DNA from: UBA6054 sp964522095
GTDB lineage: Bacteria; Planctomycetota; Phycisphaerae; Phycisphaerales; UBA1924
Length of the DNA stretch: 7,739 nucleotides
Direction: 5' to 3'
NCBI GenBank assembly: GCA_964522095.1
Contig: CAZFSO010000100.1
Location: forward strand, 1 to 7,739
The notes under the pieces are model-generated. The model saw only the letters and a program-made list of their open reading frames with translations. It did not search any database and was not told the DNA's origin. This document shows positions 6,517 through 7,739 of the stretch, piece by piece (position 1 is the stretch's first letter; each line of letters opens with the position of its first letter). The translations under genes were made by a program, and so were the position numbers.

Positions 6517-6616
6517 NNNNNNNNNNNNNNNNNNNNNNNNNNNNNNNNNNNNNNNNNNNNNNNNNNNNNNNNNNNNNNNNNNNNNNNNNNNNNNNNNNNN
6601 NNNNNNNNNNNNNNNN
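6517..6616. other. Assembly gap (100 N)
   Basis: A run of exactly 100 N is the usual placeholder for a scaffold gap of unknown length. It hides the ppdK upstream region and the start of the chorismate-binding gene to its right. PabB proteins have about 190 residues before the conserved block that here begins at codon 93, so about 100 codons are missing. The real gap is then probably 300 bp or more. The join should not be taken as proof that the two sides are adjacent. Confidence 0.95.
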
Positions 6617-7739
6617 GCCTTCACGCGCCTCCTCCGCGACCCCACCCCCGCCGACCTCGCCGCCGCCCTGTCGCCCGGCAGCCGCCGCCTCGTCCTGATC
6701 CCCTACGACCTCGCCGCCGTCTTCGAGCCCGCCGTCGCCCGCGGCGGCCCGGCTCGCCGAGCCGGGTGTCGGAAGCCCGCCCTTCCCCTCGTCGTCCAAA
6801 CCCAGGCCGACCCGACCCTCCCGACGCCGACCCCCTCCTGCGACGCCCCCTTCCACCTCGGCCCGATCGCCCCCACCTGGCCCCGCGAGCGCTACGCCGC
6901 CGCCGTGCGTGACGCCTTGAACCTCATCGCCGCCGGCGACGTCTACCAGGTCAACCTCGCCCACCACCTCACCGCCCGCTTCCGCGGCGACGCCCGGGCG
7001 CTCTTCGATGCCCTCGCGCACGCCGCCAACCCCCTCCACCCCGGGTTCCTCTGCTGGGACGACGCGGCCGGCGTCCGCCACGCCGTGCTCTCGCTCTCGC
7101 CCGAACTCTTCCTCGACTACGACCCGGCCACCCGGCGCATCCGCACCCAGCCCATGAAGGGCACCCGCCCGATCGCGGCCGACCCCGCCGAACTCGACGC
7201 CGCCGAGAAGGACCGCGCCGAACTGAACATGATCGTCGATCTGATGCGCAACGACCTCGGCCGCGTCGCCGTGCCCGGCTCGGTCCGCGTCACCCGCCCC
7301 CGCGAGATCGCGCCCCACGCCGGCACCGTCTGGCAGGCCACCGCCACCGTCGAAGCCACCCTCCGCGACGACCGGACCCCCGCCGACCTGATCCGCGCCT
7401 GCTTCCCGCCCGGCTCGGTCACCGGCGCCCCCAAGGTCCGGGCCTGCCAGATCATCCGTCAACTCGAGCCCAGACCCCGGGGCCCCTACTGCGGCTCGCT
7501 CGTCCGCGTCCAACCGGACGGCTCCTTCACCGCCTCCGTCCTCATCCGCACCGCCCACGTCCACGGCACGCCCGACCCCGCCAACCCGCACGCCTTCCTC
7601 GACGCCACCCTCGACTTCCCCGTCGGCGCCGGCATCGTCGCCGACTCCGACCCCGACGCCGAATGGCAGGAAACCCTCACCAAAGCCCGCGTCCTCACCG
7701 ACTTCCCATCCTCCCCCGTCCCCGACGGGGGAGGTGGCA
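6617..7739 (+). CDS. pabB: Aminodeoxychorismate synthase component I (PabB-like chorismate-binding enzyme), partial at both ends
   Basis: A continuous open frame of 374 codons with very strong C at third positions runs from the gap to the window end, without a start or stop in view. PabB converts chorismate and glutamine-derived ammonia to 4-amino-4-deoxychorismate, the precursor of p-aminobenzoate and folate. Visible family blocks, by codon count from 6617, are YAAAVRDAL..IAAGDVYQVNLA (about 93-118), LSLSPELFL, QPMKGTRP (Lys at 7157-7159), KDRAELNMIVDLMRNDLGRV, GSVTGAPKVRACQIIRQLEP (7412-7471), SVLIRT and GAGIVADSDPDAEWQET. Lys in the P-x-KGT motif points to PabB, since anthranilate synthase TrpE has Ala there. 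Odd features: FPGGS reads FPPGS, the HLVS His position reads Gln (7334-7336), GGGIVADS reads VGAGIVADS, and codons near 6748-6784 are atypical around a palindrome. A TrpE-like or generic chorismate-utilising enzyme is the alternative. The glutaminase partner (PabA) is not in view. Confidence 0.88.
6748..6766. repeat. 19-bp palindrome in frame inside pabB
   Basis: CCCGGCTCG, one central base, then CGAGCCGGG form a perfect inverted repeat with 9-bp arms. It lies in the poorly conserved N-terminal part of the chorismate-binding gene and is read as PARRAG in frame. The 12 codons from 6749 on (CCG GCT CGC CGA GCC GGG TGT ...) include eight that do not end in C, while the surrounding codons almost all do. 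This suggests a small inserted palindromic element that kept the frame open. Confidence 0.55.
7710..7734. repeat. GC-rich hairpin at the 3' end of the pabB frame
   Basis: CCTCCCCCGTC (7710-7720) and GACGGGGGAGG (7724-7734) form a perfect 11-bp inverted repeat around CCC. It is still in the open pabB frame, read as SSPVPDGGG just after the last conserved block (ETLTKARVL). No T-tract follows. It may be a terminator-like stem overlapping the gene end or a dispersed palindromic element; its arm recurs at the left end of the window. Confidence 0.5.

Noticed and set aside
6748..6766. Palindrome read as a transcription terminator
   Set aside because: It lies inside the open pabB frame well before the conserved domains and has no T-tract, so it cannot mark a gene end.
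3721..6912. Very long plus-strand open frame antisense to ppdK, about 1,060 codons, running through the N gap
   Set aside because: The protein is Arg/His/Pro/Asp low-complexity with no family motifs, while the opposite strand encodes an intact PPDK with all catalytic residues. It is a by-product of high GC and strong third-position bias.
6503..7591. Minus-strand open frame opposite the chorismate-binding gene, crossing the N gap
   Set aside because: It is Gly/Val/Ala/Glu low complexity and spans unknown bases. The plus strand carries ordered PabB motifs and C-ending codons.
1..7739. Possibility of a defence island, CRISPR array, transposon, tRNA/rRNA or novel multi-gene system
   Set aside because: No spaced direct repeats, transposase, nuclease, cloverleaf or rRNA sequence was seen. 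The methyltransferase stands alone and the other recognised genes are unrelated housekeeping or secreted functions.

Overview
This is a GC-rich, compact stretch of bacterial chromosome. It looks like a planctomycete, most likely of the Phycisphaerae type. The basis is the very strong C/G bias at third codon positions, weak or absent Shine-Dalgarno sites at several genes, a secreted protein ending in a 'PSPG...hydrophobic...RRRR' sorting tail, and Lys/Ala-rich basic tails on otherwise soluble enzymes. The lineage call is an inference from style; there is no rRNA gene here. A run of 100 N at 6517-6616 shows this is a draft scaffold.

Layout, left to right: (1) a family-2 glycosyltransferase on the minus strand (18-815); (2) a 63-bp divergent promoter region; (3) a small unrecognised plus-strand gene (879-1256); (4) a solitary beta-class DNA methyltransferase (1348-2388) behind what looks like a duplicated promoter; (5) a secreted repeat protein with a PEP-CTERM-like tail (2499-3611); (6) convergent with it, only 16 bp away, pyruvate phosphate dikinase on the minus strand (3628-6444), carrying a Lys-rich histone-H1-like N-terminal extension of about 62 residues; (7) the assembly gap; (8) a plus-strand chorismate-binding enzyme of the PabB type (6617 to the window end). 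That gene is truncated at both ends: its start lies in the gap and its stop lies beyond the window.

The genes do not form one pathway. They cover cell-envelope sugar transfer, DNA modification, an exported protein, central carbon metabolism (PEP/pyruvate) and folate precursor synthesis. I do not see a defence island, a CRISPR array, a transposon or a biosynthetic cluster. The points most worth a second look are the basic tail on PPDK, a 19-bp palindrome in frame inside pabB with codon use unlike its surroundings, replaced active-site-region residues in that PabB, and a GC-rich palindromic sequence at the right end whose arm recurs at the left end.
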